Source: Erpobdella octoculata
Lineage: Eukaryota; Annelida; Clitellata; Hirudinida; Erpobdellidae
Direction of reading: 5' to 3'
Assembly (NCBI GenBank): GCA_963978895.1
Contig: OZ022239.1
Coordinates: 9,836,952-9,900,951, forward strand
DNA: 64,000 nt
In this document: positions 11,401 to 22,740 of the stretch, in pieces
Position numbering within the stretch: position 1 is the stretch's first letter
Layout of the letters: each line of letters opens with the position of its first letter
Notes under the pieces: model-generated
The model's database searches: none
What the model was told of the DNA's origin: nothing
Seen by the model: the letters and a program-made list of their open reading frames with translations, nothing else
Made by a program: the position numbers and the translations under genes

Positions 11401-14400
11401 TAACGATATCGGGACGCAGATGCTTAATTATTAGGCAAATAAACTCAAATCTTTAAATCAATTATTGCTCAATTTTTTTTAAATTGATTAAAAATAAAAT
11501 TGATTGGTGGCTTACCAGAGATACAACTTTATTATGTTCCAGATATTTTCCAAGAATATAAAACCGGCAGTAAATAATTTGAATTTGGACGTTTATGAAG
11601 GAGTTATAACAGCACTGCTCGGTCACAACGGAGCTGGTAAAACAACAACAATGTCAATGTTAACAGGTCATTTAAACATAGTAATTTGTTTTCAATTTTT
11701 AGCTGATCCTGTTTCTTGTTTTTTAAGATAAATTAAATGCTCGATGTCTGTGTTACTATAACATTTGATTTTTTTCTAATTAGTTGACTTCAACAAATTT
11801 TAACTTTAATAAATTTTGGTTTTAAATTATTTAGAACTGATTTGTTAGGCCGCTGATTTAAATAGTTGGCCTGTGAATAAAAAAATTTAGATTTTATATC
11901 AGGCTAATTACATGTTAATTACATATTTTTTTACCCCTGTAAAAATTGTTACTGTAATTTGTACTGTAATATAGAATTGTAAATGGATTTGTGCTCCTCC
12001 TATATGTTCCACATCTGATGCTTTTGGTAGCTTGAACTTCCAATGGAGTTTTGTCCTGAAATGATATAACTTTTAACTTTTCACTTTTTATATCTTCAAC
12101 TTATACAAGATTGTATCTGTAATATATGCAGGTTTTATATCACCAACTAGTGGCACAGCCTATATAAACGCTTACAACATCAAAGAGGATATGGAAAACA
12201 TCAGACAAAGCCTTGGTCTTTGTCCACAATTTAATATTCTGTTTGACAATATGACTGTTAAAGAACATCTTACTTTTTTTGCTAAGGTTTCTTTTTTTTA
12301 AATGTTTTTAGTTTTAGTTATTAATAATCTTAAATATTTTGATAAGATTTGCTTATTAAAAATTATTTTTATGCAATATATATATTACAATGTTTATTAA
12401 ATATTATTTTTATGCAATATATATTATAATGTTTATTAAAAACTGTTTTTGCAAAATTGATGAGATTTTATTTCATTGGAAAAATAAGCTAACGTTTAAT
12501 AATTGAAAAGAATTTTTTTTATTGATATTTCATGTATTAATAAGTTTATTTAACTTGTGCCCAGTTGAAAGGATGCATGAGTGAAGATGTCTCTCCAGAA
12601 GTTGACAACATGATCAAATTACTCAGATTGGAGGACAAACGAAACACTCCCTCTAAAGCTCTGTCAGGTGGAATGAAAAGAAAGCTGTCTGTTGGAATTG
12701 CTCTTATTGGAGGATCTAAGGCATATTTCTTTTTTTTTTTAATTTTTAAAGTTTTATGCTAATTAAATGGACTCTTTAAATTGTTGCAACCAATATATGA
12801 TAGAAATAAATTTATATTTTCAATATTACAACTTCTGGCATCATGCCAATTGGTTAATTCCTTATTAAACAAAATTAACAGATAAATATCTATATATGAT
12901 GAATATTCTTGTGTTACAAAACAGTTTGTGATTCTGGACGAACCATCCTCCGGCATGGACCCAGAGGCCAGGAGGCAAATGTGGGATGTCTTGAAGAACC
13001 AACAGAAAGGAAGGACAATGATTCTCTCCACACATTACATGGACGAGGCTGATTATCTTGGTGACCGGATTGCCATAATGGCTGACGGGGCTGTCCACTG
13101 TTATGGATCACCGTTGTTTCTTAAAAGAAAATATGGTTAAATACTCTTTTATTAATTTTATTTCATTTGTTTTGATTGTAATTAAGTCATGTGGAGAGGA
13201 GGTTGATGTATTATATTTTTTTGTATTTTCCAGGAATTGGTTATCACATGACTATGGTGAAAACAGCTGATTGTGATGCCTCCAAAATTGATCAAGTCAT
13301 CAAAAACAAGGTACCTGATGCACAATTGGAAAGCAGTGCAGGAGCCGAACTGACATACATTCTGCCAAAGGAAAGTTCTCCTTCTTTTTCAACCCTATTT
13401 TCTGAGCTGGAAAAGAATGGAGATGCACTGGGTGTTGCAAGTTTTGGTGCTTCGGTCACAACGTTGGAAGAAGTTTTTATCAAGTAAAATTTCTTTTATT
13501 AAATCATTAAGATTAGGTTTTTGAAAAAATAATTTGAGATAAATTATACCATATTTATTATTATAAAAAATAGTTTTATAAATTTTGTGTTTGTTTTCTG
13601 AATACGACTTTTTTTCAAAATAATTCCAATAAAATCGAGTGTAAATAAACAAGGACGTTCATTTGATACTGCAGGGTTGGGGAGATGCATGAGCAGGATG
13701 AAGTTATAGAAAGAAGAACTGAAAATACAGGTAAAAATCATGAAGAAGTGCAACAGACGAAGTCTTATGATTTTATAAACTCTAATGCTGGTTAGTTCAT
13801 TTGACATTTAATTTGCTTCCATTGTGTTTAATTTAAATGTGATGTGTTTCTAAGGAACATTTCATATTCTTCTATTCAGTTAAAACAATTTTTTTTATTA
13901 ATTTTAAATTGAAATATTAGTTTCTTTTTCAAATTTGTACAGTTGAAATACTATATATATTATGTAATTTTATATGCCATAACAATTCTGACATATACTT
14001 GTAAATAAAAATAACATGAAATAATTATTGATTTCCATTTTCTTTACAATTGTGTTATATCTTCATTTTATTTCACATCTACATCACAAAACATCACCCA
14101 AGAAATGCTCGGCAGGTGATATATTCCCAAACATACCTGTCCGTGCTTCTCCCATACCTGTGCCAATACACAAGTGCTATTTCTATGGGTTTTTTTTAAA
14201 TGTATTTATCTAAATATTCTAAATGATTAATCAAGTGAAGTTTTTCAACATTATTTTCAATAGAATTTTATTGGTTCACTGTAATTATTTCATGGAAATC
14301 TTTTTTCAAAAAAATTGTTATTAAGGGTACACCTGGTAGTTAATCATTAATATTTTTCAACCAGCCATTTTCTATCCATTAATGAGAATATCTATTTTTG

Positions 14401-17400
14401 TTGCCAGTTAATTAAATTACATGACTTTTTAAATTGAGATGTTTTTCTAAAAAATCAATAACAATTAGTCATGCTATGCAATGTCACATTGTTATATTTT
14501 TAATTAATTGCAAATTCCTTTTTCAAATGAATTCACTATTTTTAGTACTGGAACCGAGTGAAGAGAGTCGAGTTACTGGTGTCTCGCTGCTTTTTCTCAA
14601 GTTCTTTGCCATGCTGCACAAGAAATTTCTTCACACGTGGCGAAACAGAACTCTCGCTTTGGTCCAGATCTTAGTTCCCGTTGCTTTTACCATTATCGCT
14701 TGTCTCATACCAAGTGTCATTCCCAAAAAACTTGATCCTCCACCATTGGTTCTTGACCTTGCCAAGTATAAAAACCCAGTTACATACTATGCTCAGTCTA
14801 ATACGAGTTCTTTATCGGTTCCAAACGCAAGGAACTCTTTGAACTGTTACGAAACAGCCTCTTCTACATTTCAAGGAAGTTTCATATACTTGAACAATCA
14901 AATCGATAGCTACAAAAACGAGTCAGATATGGATAGTTATTTCGTAGAATCTGCAAAGAAGAATTTTTATGACTACAGAACAAAATACGCAATCGCCGGA
15001 GAGGTGGGGTCGGGATACTTCCTCGGATTTTACAATGACGAATCGTTTCACACTATTGCCATGACTCTTTCTCTGATAAACAATGCCTGGCTTCAGTGTC
15101 TATCCAATCCTCATCAACCGATCTCTGACTACACGATCAGAACCATCAATCATCCTCTTCCTTGGTCACTCAATTCAAAAGCCATGAACGACAGAGACAA
15201 CTCGAAACTTGTCGGGTTCATGTTTTCTTATTGCGTCATGTTCGGCATGGCTTTTCTCATAGCGACTTTCATCATCTTCCTCGTAAACGAGAGAATGTCA
15301 GGTGCAAAGAGCAGTCAGTACGTCAGCGGAGTGACCTCGGCTACATTCTGGTCATCCACTTTCATCTGGGATTATTTCAATTATCTCATACCTGCCACTC
15401 TCATTGTTTTTGTCATCCTAGCATTTCAACTCGAAGGATATTCGTATGGCCACAATGCAGGGTTAGTAGCGAGTGTTGAAAATTTTTATGGTAGTTTTTG
15501 TATTATGGAGTTATTATGATGGTTGAACTGTTTCTGTTCAAGTGTCTTTTAATATATATAAGACACATTTGTATTTAAATGCTAAAAAATCAAAGTTTGT
15601 GTTACATGCTGTGTTTGATTAGTTGCTAGATATAAATTTTATTTTAGTCAAATTTTTAGTCTGAATTTTGCATTAAAAAAGATATCAATTTTTTTCTGTG
15701 ATGATTAAATATCTTAATGAAAATTAATTAACATAACAAAAGTAATACTGTATATATCAAATAAAGATGTATTTATTTTGAACGTGCCACTCAAAAAATA
15801 ATAATGTGTATATATAATCAGACGCTTTTCTTAAAGAAAGTTTGGTGGTTGTTTTATAAAGGGAAAAATTTGTTATGAAAAGAAATTGATTATTTCAACA
15901 TAATGATAACAACAACAACATTGCTAACACTAAACTTATATTTGTTCTAAAAAGTACATATTGCTGGCAATAAAGTTAACTTTATAAAAAAAAGGTACAT
16001 ATTTCTCGTTCTGATGTTGTATGGATGGTCAGTTCTACCGTCCACTTATATTCTTTCCTTCTTCTTCTCGAAAGGATCGTCTGGATTTGTTTGGACGAGC
16101 ATCATCAATATTTTTACAGGTGGGAAAATTATAACTTTGAATAACAAATTATTAGAATAGTATTATAAATAATAATGTAATAATTATATAAAATATAATA
16201 ATTATTAAAATTAATTCTTAGAATATTATTATAAATGATGAGTTCTTTATTTAATTCAGGAACAGCAGCAACTCTTGCCATATTCATCCTGCAGTCACCA
16301 GCGTTGGATCTCCTGTATCTTGCTGACAGATTGGAATGGGTTTTCTATGCATTGTTTCCAAACTTCTGCTTTGAAAAATCTCTCCAGGATTTGTTCACAA
16401 ACTACCAAAACAACCAGACGTGTTCAATGATGGAGAGCGCTCTGCGTTCGCCTATGGACAGAATCTGTAGCTTTATGAAGATTCAAAACATGACCAATCC
16501 CTGTTGTCCAGGTCTTCTAGTTACTTTTTTATGATCAATTTACATAAAGGTTTTATGTGTATGCATATATGTATGCAAGTGTGAAAAGTATAATTACGAA
16601 ATTTTGACATAGTAACTTGTTTATTTCAGAAATATGCGGAAGTTTTTGCATCACCAGCCAACCCGATTACCTCTCGTGGCCGTACCCAGCCATCGGGAGA
16701 TCACTGGCCTTCATGGCCATACAGGGCTTTGTTTTTTTCGCACTGCTGTTTGTTTTCGAGTCGGACATCATCAACAGAATCCGATCGGCAATGTCCTCGC
16801 AAGTGTACATGGTTGACGAGAGCGGAAGTTCCGTTCACCCCGAGAACATACGAGGCGAAGATAGTGATGTGCTCGTTGAAAAGGAGGCGGTCATGAAATT
16901 AGATTCTTCAGAGCTCGTGACGGATGACAACGTTCTCATTTTGAAACAACTTTCTAAAAAATATTCTGGAAATTTCCTGGCTGTGAATAATCTCTGCTTA
17001 AAAGTTGGTTTTGTTTGTTTTATCTCATTAAAAAGTTGCTATATGAATGTTTTTATCCACGTTGAAAAACAAGTAAGCATTAAAAAACAAGGTTTTTTTC
17101 CACAAATTCCTTATATTCCAAGATTCGCTGGCTTTTCCTTTATTTCAAAAGTTTCTTTTAAAACAAAATTTTTTTGAATTTATATATGCACACATTTATT
17201 TAATTGTATTTGATTTGTTTTTGTTATAAAACATAGATAATTATTATTTATAATGAACATTTTTTTAAAAACTTTAATGGAATGCATTGCATGAGGAGCG
17301 AGCTTATATTTAAAATTTCAGCTCAATTGGATGACAGAGAGTTAGTTAACTTTCACTTTTAAGGTTTGCAAACATTCAAGCAAGACCGGCAGTGAAGTTT

Positions 17401-19465
17401 ATATAAGGAATTTAAAAATAACATCTCTAATAATAATGTTATGTGACTAACAATTTAATTTATATATGAAAACATCTATATAATTTTATTTGATTTTTTA
17501 TTTTAAAACAAAGATAATTATTTCTAATTAAAAAATTTTTTTCAAAACTTTTTAAAACTTAATATAATGCATCGTCATGAGGAGTGAGCCTATATTTCAA
17601 ATTTCAGCTTGATTGGATGACAGGAAGTTAGTTAATTTTAACTTTCAAGGCTTGCAAACATTCAAGCAAGCAAGCAAGACCAACAGTGAAGTTAATATAA
17701 GGGATTTAAAAAAATCAAGCAAACAACATGTTTGTCTTAAAACACAAATTTATAATTGTTATTCATTAATTTTATTTATTCTTTACATATTCATACAAAA
17801 AAGCTTCATTTCTTGTAATTTTAGTCTATAAGACCACAATTTCCTTTTTTGATTAATTTACGAAGTTTGTTAATATTTTATAAACCTGGAATTTCATAGC
17901 ACTCAATTGTTTCAAAAGGATGAGATTGGCCAACATTAGACAAGCACTGATTGGTGTATTATCTCTTTAGCTGTATTTAAACAATTTGTCTTTTTTGTAC
18001 AACAGTTATCAGCAGTTGCTGTTGCTTTGAGCTTCTACTTTTAAATCGATCACACAACTGAACCACTGAAATGCTTGTTCTGACTAATTAGTTTCTAAAT
18101 TAAATTTATAAGTATTTTAAGTTTTGAGTTTATGTTTTCAATATTAAAGTGGCTTGTTTTCATTAAAGCATATTGTTATTATAATAATGCAGGTCCCAAC
18201 AGGTGAGTGTTTTGGACTCCTCGGAGTAAATGGAGCTGGAAAAACATCCACGTTCAAGATGCTGACTGGCGACGAAACAATCAGCGGCGGAAATGTGTAC
18301 ATAAAGGGCATCGACGTGGCTCGCCATCTTGCCCTGACAAGAAGATATGTAGGGTACTGTCCTCAGTTCGATGCCCTCGTTGATCAGATGACTGTCCGCG
18401 AGAACTTGGTGATGCACTCGAGATTGAGAGGAATCAAGCAGGAAAGGATGGAAGTTCTCATCGATGAGCTCGTCCGCAAACTGATGCTAGAAAAATATGT
18501 TAATAAACTGGCTGGGAAGCTGAGGTGTGTGCATTATTTTATCTTTTATGTTAATTAAATGCATCATTTTATCTTGTATGTTAATTAAATGCATAATTAT
18601 ATAATTTATGTTAATTAAATGTATCATTTTTCATTTATGTTAATTAAATACATCATTTTATTTTTTATGTTAATTAAATGCATCATTTTATCTTTTATGT
18701 TAATTAAATGCATCATTTTATCTTTTATGTTAATTAAATGCATCATTTTATCTTTTATGTTAATTAAATGCATCATTTTATCTTTTATGTTAATTAAATG
18801 CATAATTATATAATTTATGTTAATTAAATGTATCATTTTTCATTTATGTTAATTAAATGCATCATTTTACCATTTATGTTAATTAAATGCATTATTTTAT
18901 CTTTTATGTTAATTAAATGCATTACTTTATCTTTTATGCCAATTAAAGGCATCATTTTATTTGAGATAATTATAAAGATGATGTTTAGCTTATTGATGTA
19001 AGTAAATAATAAATTAATTAAAATCCAAATCTAAACTTGATTGTGGTTTGGGTACCATAATTAGAAGTGTGGTAATATATCGTCGGAGGTAGTTTTTATA
19101 TTCATGTTGGTGTACCAGGTTCAGTTTTCGTGATGACAAATAAGGTCACAACAGCATGTAACTTCTGTAGAATTGAAATCAACTAAGTAATGATATCACC
19201 ATTTAAATCATGCTCATCCAGAATATTTTAGTTTTAATGCATTTCTGTAGTGGCGGCAACAAAAGAAAACTTGGTATAGCAATAGCTCTTGTCGGTGATC
19301 CGCTGCTTGTATTCCTTGATGAACCGAGTGCAGGGATGGATCCGGTGGCAAGGAGGGAGCTGTGGAACTCCGTGGCAGCTCTCAGGGACAGTGGCAGTAC
19401 GATCATTCTTACTTCCCACAGGTGGGAGAATATTCTTTCGATGTCAATAATAATGATGATGATGC

Positions 19466-19496
<31 letters not shown>

Positions 19497-19507
19497 GGTG
19501 GTGGTGG

Positions 19508-19538
<31 letters not shown>

Positions 19539-20166
19539 GGTGGTGATGATGATGATGATGATGATAATGGTAATAATAATAATAATGGTAGTATAATTTT
19601 GTGAACAGTTTCATGTATGTGATTTTTGAACTAGAAAGGTTTGCAATTAATTTGTGTGATTAAATAGTATTAAATTTGTATTAAATTAACTTTTCTTCAG
19701 CATGGAAGAATGTGAGGCACTGTGCACAAGACTCGCCATAATGGTCAATGGAGAATTCAAATGCTTGGGAGGCACTCAGCACCTCAAATCGAAGTTCGGT
19801 TCCGGATATTCGGTAATTATCAAGATCGATCAAACGGGCGATAACGAACAGAACGTCGATTACACGAACGAAGTGAAAAAGTTCATGGACGGTCACTTGC
19901 CTGGATCTCAGCTGGAGTACGAAGGAGACGGATTGCTCAGTTACAGAGTAGAGAAATCAATCCCTGGTGCCACGCTGGCAAACATTTTTGGCCTGCTCGA
20001 AAGTTCCAAAGAAATCCTTCACCTGGATGACTACTCTGTAGGGCAGGCCACCCTGGAGCAGGTGTTCATAAACTTCGCAAGGGGTCAAAGAGAGATCGGG
20101 AATGATCCACAGAAGAAGAGCTTGAAGAAGAAGTGTAGAAATTTGTGCTGCTGTTGCTGTATATAA
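4349..20166 (+). CDS. ABC transporter subfamily A (ABCA3-like), full length, 20 coding exons
   Basis: Full ABCA transporters move lipids across membranes. Coding exons: 4349-4691, 4759-5034, 5663-5907, 8310-8544, 9287-9460, 9595-9776, 9888-10031, 11543-11666, 12132-12286, 12565-12720, 12925-13135, 13234-13483, 13675-13730, 14546-15461, 15995-16119, 16260-16511, 16630-17003, 18193-18524, 19251-19421, 19701-20166. Phases agree throughout, giving 1728 residues (human ABCA3 is about 1700). An N-terminal membrane segment follows [15 protein letters not shown]1 has Walker [11 protein letters not shown] (~560), signature [10 protein letters not shown], Walker [13 protein letters not shown] and H-loop [10 protein letters not shown]. 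The second half starts at [22 protein letters not shown]2 has [10 protein letters not shown] (~1418), [22 protein letters not shown] and LTSHSMEE, so both ATP sites look catalytic. The tail ends in consecutive cysteines (NLCCCCCI), a possible acylation patch. Intron 10 needs a GC donor at 12721. Paralogue assignment within ABCA is by resemblance only. Confidence 0.95.
5131..5690 (+). repeat. 3' splice-site segment of ABCA exon 3 tandemly multiplied
   Basis: A ~40-bp unit containing TTATGTAAATAGGATATTTC (intron end, AG, first exon bases) occurs at 5528, 5568, 5608 and 5648, with a diverged copy at 5131-5162 before an inserted repeat. The copy at 5648 runs into coding exon 3, which starts at 5663. 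Candidate acceptors therefore sit at 5543, 5582, 5622 and 5662 (last base of AG). Only the last keeps the frame, because the upstream ones add 119, 80 or 40 bases. Confidence 0.9.
5165..5525. repeat. Interspersed repeat, copy 1 (second copy at 36368)
   Basis: This stretch shares long near-identical blocks with 36368-36625, for example ACAAACTTTTATT, GGCTTTCTCTGTAC, TTTTTGACTAGCTAG and AAACTCGTTTTT in the same order. A (TA)n tract of about 85 bases (5345-5432) is expanded only in this copy. It sits inside ABCA intron 2. Confidence 0.85.
7231..7344. repeat. 23-bp tandem repeat in ABCA intron 3
   Basis: About five copies of TTTTCATTAACATATGTTAA followed by TGG. Each unit contains the palindrome TTAACATATGTTAA. 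Confidence 0.9.
7800..8190. repeat. 26-27-bp minisatellite in ABCA intron 3
   Basis: Roughly a dozen units of the type AATATGCAATGTTTGCATGA plus ACAAATA, with occasional units carrying TGTTTGTTCACATAAGC. The array ends about 120 bases before exon 4. Confidence 0.85.
8575..9104 (+). mobile_element. Helitron-like non-autonomous element
   Basis: The right end reads CAACGCCGGGTACCTTGCTAG followed by T. A CTAG terminus preceded by a small ACCC/GGGT stem is what Helitrons show. The interior has a purine-rich minisatellite built on GAGCGGGAAC-like units (8890-9050). The same terminus and minisatellite recur near 31179 and 36339. The left end is uncertain, probably near the short TA tract at 8590. 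No protein is encoded. Confidence 0.5.
10035..10137. repeat. 27-bp tandem repeat at the hAT insertion site
   Basis: Four units of the type ATTATTAAACAAATAAACTT lie directly after ABCA exon 7. One more unit-like piece lies beyond the hAT element at 11427-11455, showing that the element landed inside this array. Confidence 0.8.
10146..11426. mobile_element. hAT-type non-autonomous element (family A), 1281 bp, with 8-bp target duplication
   Basis: The terminal inverted repeats are TAAGCTTCTGCGTCCCG at 10146 and the reverse complement of TAAGCATCTGCGTCCCG at 11426. They are flanked on both sides by ATTATTAG (10138-10145 and 11427-11434), an 8-bp duplication as hAT elements make. Subterminal CGATACGATACG repeats are seen at both ends. 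There is no transposase. A second copy, in opposite orientation, is at 52587-55732. Confidence 0.88.
13731..13790 (+). other. Possible alternative exon extension in ABCA (20 codons)
   Basis: After the donor at 13731 (GTAAAA) the frame stays open for exactly 60 bases to a second donor at 13791 (GTTAGT). Both donors leave phase 1 and both join exon 14 correctly. Use of the second would add 20 hydrophilic residues after NBD1. Inference from sequence only. Confidence 0.4.
17178..17716. repeat. Diverged ~270-bp tandem duplication in ABCA intron 17
   Basis: 17178-17440 and 17459-17716 match block by block in the same order: TTTATATATG, TAGATAATTATT-like, GCAT..CATGAGGAG, ATTTCAGCT..ATTGGATGACA, GTTTGCAAACATTCAAGCAA and CAGTGAAGTT. 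The GATGACAGGAAGTTAG motif also occurs, inverted, near 50460 and, more diverged, near 62350, so part of it is an interspersed repeat. Confidence 0.8.
18530..18960. repeat. 30-bp minisatellite abutting ABCA exon 18 donor
   Basis: About 14 units of the type TTTTATGTTAATTAAATGCA followed by TCATTTTATC. The first recognisable unit starts a few bases after the donor at 18525. Every unit carries TTAATTAA. Confidence 0.92.
19440..19592. repeat. (GAT/GGT)n trinucleotide microsatellite
   Basis: Interleaved GAT and GGT triplets with AAT at the end, starting about 20 bases after the exon 19 donor of ABCA. It is intronic, because exon 20 resumes at 19701 in phase. Confidence 0.93.
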
Positions 20167-20447
20167 CTTTCTAGAGAAGGTCAAGTTTATGTGAATTGAC
20201 AGAGTTTAGATATAGCGAGCTTGTTTCACTTTGAGCGAATTTTTCAAGTTTTTTTTCTAGAGGTTTCACAATCTGTTTGTTTTTGTTTTAGTAGCATTCC
20301 ATTTTATGTGCATTTTATATGAGGCTCCCTTGTCAAACACTTTCTTTTTGTTTATCCGAAGCAATTTTGAAATGAGATTTATTATGGTGAATTTGAAAAA
20401 TAAGTTAATATTCCTGCACTGTGGAAAAATCTCAAGAAGACATTAAA

Positions 20448-20512
20448 GTTCTTGTATTTGTTTGTATTTGTTTGTATTTGTTTGTATTTGTTTGTATTTT
20501 TCTTCCAATAAA
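20448..20512 (+). promoter_or_regulatory. ABCA 3' UTR repeat and poly(A) signal
   Basis: Five copies of TTGTATTTG-type 8-mers run up to AATAAA at 20507-20512, about 340 bases after the stop codon. The T/G-rich repeat directly upstream of the signal is unusual. Confidence 0.65.
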
Positions 20513-21110
20513 TATAGCTCAGTTTATTTATGTTTACTTTTTTGTTGAATTATAGACTTCACAAGGTCATAATTTGTAAAAATTTAAATCGGAGTCCATT
20601 TTTCTTTCTTAATTTTTATGTTATTACATTTTGTGTTCATATTTTTTTTTACAGTTGTGTTTCAGTATAATTTGATTTTCTCTGATTTGTTGATAAACGA
20701 CATAGAGCCATGAAATTATGTTTAGTTTTTCACTACCTCGAGTTCCATTGTTTGAAAAACATTTTAGTTTTAATTTTTACAGTAATCTTGCTTAGTGCAT
20801 TTGAAATGTCTGAAGCATCTATTGGAGTTGTTTTTTGTTTTGTTTTTAGGATTTTATGTGATTTTCTTTTATTTTAATTTCAATATTTAAACTTTGATCA
20901 ACTTCATTGCTATATTATGTGTGGGGTCCTTTTAAAAAAATAGTTTAATTATAATTTCTAGGCGGTTTTCGTTTGGTGTTGAATTTTCTGAAGCATCTAT
21001 TGAAGCTGTTTTGTCTTTTTGGTGGTTGTACGGGTTTTTTTAATTCAAACATTTTAACGTCGATATACTTGAACGCCATAATATTGGCAGCATTTTATTT
21101 AGTAAGGAAG
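20513..21110. other. Intergenic, no feature recognised
   Basis: AT-rich sequence after the ABCA poly(A) signal. No coding, repeat or RNA signal was recognised. Confidence 0.5.
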
Positions 21111-21114
21111 TGCG

Positions 21115-21205
21115 GTTTGGTGCTATTTGTGGCTGAATCGGTAGAGCCTCACACCAGACTGAGAAGGGTTCACGGTTCAACTCCTGATCACGGCCTATTT
21201 GATTA
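21115..21205 (+). mobile_element. tRNA-derived SINE head
   Basis: An A-box-like TGGCTGAATCGGTAGAG and a B-box GGTTCAACTCC are spaced as in tRNA-derived SINE promoters. The surrounding sequence does not fold into a complete cloverleaf, so a functional tRNA gene is unlikely. Confidence 0.55.
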
Positions 21206-22066
21206 GGATATCAAAAGTCATTTGGTGAAGACGTTTTTTGTAAGATTTTGAAAAATTTTTAAAGAAAAACTGTTGTATAAACTTTTTCTTTTCCATAGAG
21301 TTTTGGATAGCAGTTCTTTTATAAAATTAACTATTTATTTTTTTCCAAACTCGACCTTTGAACCAGGAACCACACTTATTTAACTTGAACTACACTTGAC
21401 GTCGTGTGGAAAATGTTTTTTATGTCATCTTTTGAAAGAAAATTACTTTAAAATAAAATTGATTGTTTAAAATAAAAACCAGTTTCGCACAAATGAAGTG
21501 GATTGTTAATTTGTTTCCGATCGAGTTGCTGTCAAATTCGAAAATAAAATGGTTCAACTTTTGTATGTCGGAACTCCAATCGCGGAACAGAATGTACTCG
21601 ATCAATACTGAACACTGGTGGCAGAAATTGGTAAAGAGTTAATTTTTTTAAGAGAGGGATGAAGTTTCCAATTCAGCTGGCGTCTTCATCAGTGCCTGCA
21701 ATAAACGTAGTTGCGAGGCGCTTTAAAAGACTGCCTTGATGGAAGTTAGGAAACACTTAATAAAAAAAAAGATAAACCGCTGTTTCTATGCAGCCAGTGT
21801 ATAATGTCACCAAGGTGGAGTTACTTTAGGACAGAGTCTGTATCTCAGTGAATTAACATTTACTTGTAGTAGGTAATTCGTGGTTTAGAAGTCAATTGGC
21901 ATTATGCCACATTGAAAATTATAAAAATTAAATTATTAGTTACAAGTATTTTATTTCTTTTTTAAAATGTTTTGTATAGTTACTGGGTGTCTTGATATAT
22001 TCCATTAAATTTGTGTTATTTTTGATGTAAGCAACATTACCGTTTTGGTTCATTTATTGAATTTAA

Positions 22067-22608
22067 CTAGCAAAGCCCTGCACGGGCCATTTCTTTTAGG
22101 CACGGCCCGCTATATAGGCACAAAATCCCAGGCCCGGTCCTGTCCGTTTTTACTAGCTCAAAATCCTAAAATGTATGTATGTATGTATGTATGTATGTAT
22201 GTATGTATGTATGTATGTATGTATGTATGTATGTATGTATGTATGTATGTATGTGTGTATGTGTGTATGTATGTATGTATGTATGTGTGTATGTATGTAT
22301 GTATGTATGTATGTATGTATGTATGTATGTATGTATGTATGTATGTATGTATGTATGTATGTATGTATGTATGTATGTATGTATGTATGTATGTATGTAT
22401 GTATGTATGTATGTATGTATGTATGTATGTATGTATGTATGTATGTATGTATGTATGTATGTATGTATGTATGTATGTATGTATGTATGTATGTATGTAC
22501 CTATGTATGTGTTATAAATTCGCGTAATGCTGTTAGGTGGCGCTGCAACCACAAAATGATATTTAATTATATTCAACAAATCCGAAATTTTTGACGGGCT
22601 ACTTCTAG
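22067..22608. mobile_element. CTAG-ended repeat carrying a long microsatellite
   Basis: The segment starts CTAGCAAAGCCCTGCACGGG and ends GACGGGCTACTTCTAG. The interior is about 330 bases of TATG repeats (22171-22505). Helitron relatives with a core microsatellite are known in insects and bivalves, so this may be one, but no hairpin is clear. Confidence 0.4.
22171..22505. repeat. (TATG)n microsatellite, ~330 bp
   Basis: More than 80 near-perfect TATG units with a few TGTG variants. Long open frames on both strands here are artefacts of a 4-bp unit without stops. Confidence 0.97.
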
Positions 22609-22740
22609 TATACAATAGAAACTGCGCCAATATTTCGAGGTTAAGACAAAAGTAAAAATAGTAAAATACAAAACTTCTAAACATGTTATTAACTACAAAC
22701 AATAGTTTAAAATTATCACCATTAGCCGCCACTTAAATTT

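Noticed and set aside
15162..15479. 105-codon open frame overlapping ABCA exon 14
   Set aside because: It is an out-of-frame shadow of a strongly conserved ABCA exon.
18530..18960. CRISPR-like array
   Set aside because: The 30-bp units are directly contiguous with no unique spacers, and the host is a eukaryote.
21115..21205. Functional tRNA gene
   Set aside because: A and B boxes are present but a complete acceptor stem and anticodon arm do not form.
22171..22505. Long Met-Tyr-Val-Cys and Tyr-Ile-His-Thr open frames on both strands
   Set aside because: They are translations of a TATG microsatellite with no stop codons in the unit.
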